Assembly (NCBI GenBank): GCA_964017145.1
Contig: OZ024840.1
Coordinates: 3,162,001-3,226,000, forward strand
Direction of reading: 5' to 3'
Source: Agrocybe praecox
Taxonomy: Eukaryota > Basidiomycota > Agaricomycetes > Agaricales > Agrocybaceae
Length of the DNA stretch: 64,000 nt
Below the pieces are notes generated by a model. It was not told the DNA's origin. It made no database searches and saw nothing but the letters and a program-made list of their open reading frames with translations. Within the stretch, counting starts at the first letter, position 1, and the number at the start of each line of letters is the position of its first letter. The position numbers and the translations under genes are program-made. This document shows, piece by piece, positions 60,927-64,000 of this stretch.

Positions 60927-60933
60927 TATAAAA
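60927..60933 (+). promoter_or_regulatory. TATA box of the GH17 gene
   Basis: TATAAAA, 101 bases before the ATG at 61028, consistent with a short pyrimidine-rich leader. Confidence 0.65.
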
Positions 60934-61027
60934 GTGGGCATTTTCTGTTTAAAGCCCCATTGTCCACCACACAATACTCAGCTTCACCAGACAGGCTTTG
61001 TTCTCTTTCAAGGCAACCCGCATAACT

Positions 61028-62240
61028 ATGAAATCCTCTGTCTTCGCTGCTCTTGCCTTCCTGGTATCTGGCGCTTTGGCTGCAAACCATTTCGCAGGGA
61101 TCAATGTGGCGAACAGCCCAACCGGTACAACAACCTACACATGTCGCTCCCAAGATAATGTACGTAGGAATCTCATATTTAAATCGAGACCGTCAACTAA
61201 TAAGGCAATTTTAGTGGAACAATATCGCCAACACAGCGAAGAACAACGGATTCAAGTCCCTCCGTATCATAGGCTTCGATTGCAACGCTCTGGAGATGGC
61301 ATCCAGAGCTGCTGCTGCTGCTGGCCTCCAAATCCTTGCTGGCATCTACATTCAGGGCACCGTTGCCAATGGCATTGCACAAATCAAGTATGCACATCAC
61401 CCAGTCTTTCCAACCTATTTTGTTGCTGATGCTCTTGTGTTTCCAGCAATGATGTGCAGACTTTCCGTGCGGCCTATGCGAAATATGGAGCAGGTCGCTA
61501 CGTTGGTCTGACCGTTGGTAACGAGGTATGTGCTCTAGGAACTTAGCATAAAAATAAAGTACTCATTACTCAGGTCAATGACTCTACTGGCAATATCATG
61601 GCCAAGGTATATGATGTCAGAGGTTACTAGTGATTTCCTTCTCGGGTCCTTCTTCGACTGACGCCATGTCGATCTTTTTAAAGGATATCTTAGATCAGTC
61701 GGCGTTTCTACTCCAGTTTCCACCGTGCATACCTGGGTGCGCATCCGGGACGAACCTGCTCTTTGCGGGGCCGACTTCGTGGGTGCTAACGCCCAGTGAG
61801 TAATCACCAACTTCAACATATATCTGTTTTTCTGACAACGAAATAAAGTGCATTCTTCGACGGAAACGTCCGGTCTGGAAACGCTGGGGACTTCTTGTTT
61901 AACACTGTTGTCCCATCACTTAAGAAATCGTGCCCAGGAAAGAAGGTGATCATCACTGAGTAAGTTTCTTCCCCACTTTGCTTTCACGTACAATAAATTG
62001 ATTGTCTCGACCAGATCTGGCTGGCCTTCTAGAGGTCCTTCCAACCGTGCCGCAGCTGCTTCGGTGGCTGACGAACGCTCAGCCACTGTCAGCTTGAACT
62101 GTGCAAGCCTCCGTGACACGAGCGTGTCGGTATATGGATTTGAAGCTGATGATCAGCTATGGAAGGGTAATGACAACGAGCGCAGTTTCGGTCTCTTCAA
62201 CAAAATCGTACTTAATGGCGACGCGCTCAACTCATGCTAA
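61028..62240 (+). CDS. GH17 glucan 1,3-beta-glucosidase, secreted
   Basis: Cell-wall beta-1,3-glucan hydrolase or transglycosylase of the Bgl2/Scw4 type. Signal peptide MKSSVFAALAFLVSGALA, then ANHFAGINVANSPTGTTTYT. TIM-barrel segments: KSLRIIGFDCNALEMASRAA, AGLQILAGIYIQGTVANGIA, AAYAKYGAGRYVGLTVGNEV (Glu acid/base), ILRSVGVSTPVSTVHTW, GANAHAFFDGNVRSGNAGDF, KKVIITESGWPSRG (Glu nucleophile). Ends FGLFNKIVLNGDALNSC; no GPI signal. About seven exons with introns of 50-100 nt. Strong TATA box suggests high or regulated expression, for example during wall remodelling. Confidence 0.95.
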
Positions 62241-63113
62241 ATTTTACAAATTCATCTAAAAGTGAGCATATCTAATATTTCTTGCTTTATATTTCACGAA
62301 ATATATTTCACCCTAGAACTAGAAAGACTTGCTTGCTTTATCATATACATACATGCATTCAATGTATAAAATAAATTCACTCTCAAACGATCTTACAGTA
62401 ACACCTATCCAATGATTCGAAAAACTTTTATAGTCAAGAACTCATGATCTCATCCTTCGTGTAACGGACCAGCGACACGACAATGCTGTCCCCTGGTTAT
62501 CCGAAGTTTCTGAGTCTTCATACTCACAAGCCCTTGGTCGGGCCTAACGGAGAAGCAGTCGCGGTGCCACAGTCTGTGCCTGATGCATATGGCAACTGAA
62601 GCACATTCTCAAGCTTTCTTGCTCGATTTAGGTTTTTTTTTCCTGCTAGCCCATGCCATAGTGCATCTCCTAGCATGTAATGGTTTAAGCAGACGCTAGG
62701 TTAGCCTACCTAAATGCCATGCACTGTGCACTGTCGTGCCACACTACACAAAGTTAGATTAATCAAAATCAATCAAGACCAATAAACCGACTTCTCACTC
62801 GATACAACTTTCAAGCCAAGGTAGTATGAGTGTATTTCGGATAATATGGTGGAAGTGTCATGTCTGAAGTTTGCGCTCACCACTAGTACTCAAAAGCCGC
62901 AGCTTCATCTCTCAAAATACTATGAGTCATTAGTGACCTCAGCGAGTATACATGTTAAACACTTTTCTAAGATTGGACTTGAAGTACGTTAGGCTTTGCA
63001 GCTAAATTTCATAGGCATACTTCTTGTAGGTCTCTCCAAAATCATCTTATTTGCGCCCGCGACGAATGCGTCATTAATTTGGGTACCATGTTCCACCCCT
63101 GGACGGAGATGCT

Positions 63114-63163
63114 CACCCTGTTAGGTTGGTTCTTTACATGGCAGAAACCCACCCAACAGGGTG
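63114..63163. repeat. Imperfect inverted repeat (hairpin)
   Basis: The arms CACCCTGTTAGGTTGG (63114-63129) and CCCACCCAACAGGGTG (63148-63163) are near reverse complements around an 18-base loop. Copies of CGGAGATG flank both sides. Confidence 0.55.
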
Positions 63164-63240
63164 CGGAGATGGTGAGATGGTGCTTCCTATAGCCAAGTAC
63201 GGAAGGCAGCTTTTATGGGATGGTAATGAAGGATGCATCC

Positions 63241-63276
63241 GAGATGGTCCGTCAGTGGGAGATGGTCCGTCAGTCG
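63241..63276. repeat. 18-bp tandem duplication
   Basis: GAGATGGTCCGTCAGTGG is followed directly by GAGATGGTCCGTCAGTCG, one mismatch in 18. Confidence 0.8.
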
Positions 63277-63472
63277 GTGAGCGAGGATTCGATTGTTACT
63301 GTGTGATTCTATATATCTACATGTCGTCAATTTTCTTGTAGCACAAAACATTTACTTTTGAACTCTGAATGATTGAAGAGAACCAATTCAAGGGGCCAGA
63401 TGTAATGCGCCAAATCAATGTATTCAGATATATCAAAATATTAAGATGCCGTAATAAAAACACAAAAAACGA

Positions 63473-64000
63473 CTACCATGGCATTTGACGAGTTGGATTA
63501 GCTGAGTGGTACTGCATGTAAGGATTTGGGATATGTTCGTCCTGAGAGCTATATGCCCAATGATGATCTCCTTGGTAGCTTCCAGAATGATTATTGAAAT
63601 CGCCAAAAGGTTCTTCGTTGCCATATCCTGGCTGTTGCTGATAGCCAGTATACCATTCGTGAGCTGGTACAGGCTCGTTCCACTGGCTTTGATAATCGTA
63701 GGCATAGAATTGGTTCTCCTGTGGATGATCTGCAGTCAGTTCGACTCCCTGCACTTTTCCATGTTCACGATTGTTCGGATATCCCGAGGGTACAAAAGTT
63801 AGGGGAGACGGTCCGTTTGTGTCTGAACGATTATTCGATCTCGGGGTCCCAGAGGATAGTCTTGTTTTGATTTGGTCTGTTACGAGTGAAGTGTATATTA
63901 GTGTCAAACATACGAAAACATGGGAAAGACATCTGAACCTGCTTGAGAAGACTCCTTGGCGGTGACGGCCACATCGGCAGCTGCTACACAGACAGTTAGA
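63473..64000 (-). CDS. C-terminal part of an unidentified Tyr/Gln-rich protein (5' part beyond right edge)
   Basis: Minus-strand last exon 63473-63876 ends ANPTRQMPW and TAG. It joins across intron 63877-63938 (donor GTTCAG, acceptor ACAG, phase 1) to an upstream exon reading VAAADVAVTAKESSQ. The visible tail is low-complexity and rich in Tyr, Gln, Asn, His and Pro (YDYQSQWNEPVPAHEWYTGY, QQQPGYGNEEPFGDFNNHSG), as in prion-like or disordered regions of transcription and RNA-binding proteins. No domain visible; the family cannot be named from this fragment. Confidence 0.65.
   Translation of the reverse strand, partial: SNCLCSSCRCGRHRQGVFSSRFRCLSHVFVCLTLIYTSLVTDQIKTRLSSGTPRSNNRSDTNGPSPLTFVPSGYPNNREHGKVQGVELTADHPQENQFYAYDYQSQWNEPVPAHEWYTGYQQQPGYGNEEPFGDFNNHSGSYQGDHHWAYSSQDEHIPNPYMQYHSANPTRQMPW

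Larger units (their letters stand above)
62241..63472. other. Gene-free stretch with small repeats
   Basis: About 1.2 kb between convergent genes. Apart from the hairpin and 18-bp duplication listed separately, nothing recognised. Confidence 0.5.

Overview
The window is nuclear DNA of a mushroom-forming basidiomycete (Agaricomycetes). The evidence is many short introns of about 40-100 nt, a large Agaricomycete-type expanded G-alpha protein, F-box proteins of a basidiomycete type, a cytosolic fungal tyrosinase, a DNMT1-type DNA methyltransferase and secreted plant-polysaccharide enzymes. Species cannot be read from the sequence. Gene models were spliced by eye. Terminal exons and exact protein lengths are predictions unless exon sums are given.

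Layout. 1-7.6 kb: a carbohydrate-use neighbourhood, with a GH51 alpha-L-arabinofuranosidase (cut by the left edge), a secreted DUF5695-type protein transcribed divergently from it, and an MFS sugar transporter. 8.4-15 kb: housekeeping genes (inositol monophosphatase, proteasome alpha5, a mitochondrial RidA protein) and a divergent, insertion-bearing G-alpha subunit. 15-22.6 kb: accessory region with a Ser/Thr-rich single-pass membrane protein, an uncharacterised protein, a tyrosinase, a decayed copy of the uncharacterised protein on the far side of the tyrosinase, and an unknown multi-pass membrane protein. 22.9-24.9 kb: intronless COG8. 25-27 kb: about 2 kb without genes. 26.9-33.6 kb: an F-box/LRR-like protein, an RS-rich nuclear protein and an F-box protein with a Cys cluster. 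33.9-45.8 kb: importin-9/Kap114, an O-fucosyltransferase-like enzyme, the ribosome-biogenesis GTPase Nog2, enolase and a tandem enolase pseudogene. 46.5-59.3 kb: a TBC-domain Rab-GAP, a Dph4-like J-protein, DNMT1, the Hog1-type MAP kinase and Mcr1-type cytochrome b5 reductase. 61-62.2 kb: a secreted GH17 beta-1,3-glucanase. The right edge cuts an unidentified Tyr/Gln-rich protein.

How genes relate. Most neighbours are functionally unrelated core genes, as is usual in fungi. The exception is the left end, where an exo-acting arabinofuranosidase, a secreted protein of unknown activity and a sugar importer lie side by side and could form a release-and-uptake module. Several close divergent pairs share short promoters: IMPase/proteasome, F-box/importin, TBC/Dph4 and Hog1/Mcr1.

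The most distinctive sequence-level features are unusual gene structures. One start codon is split by an intron (AT|G). Very small exons of 3, 14, 14, 19, 20, 20 and 26 nt recur across unrelated genes. There is a GC-AG intron, and a catalytic Cys codon interrupted by an intron. The G-alpha subunit lacks the catalytic switch-II glutamine and the N-terminal myristoylation glycine.
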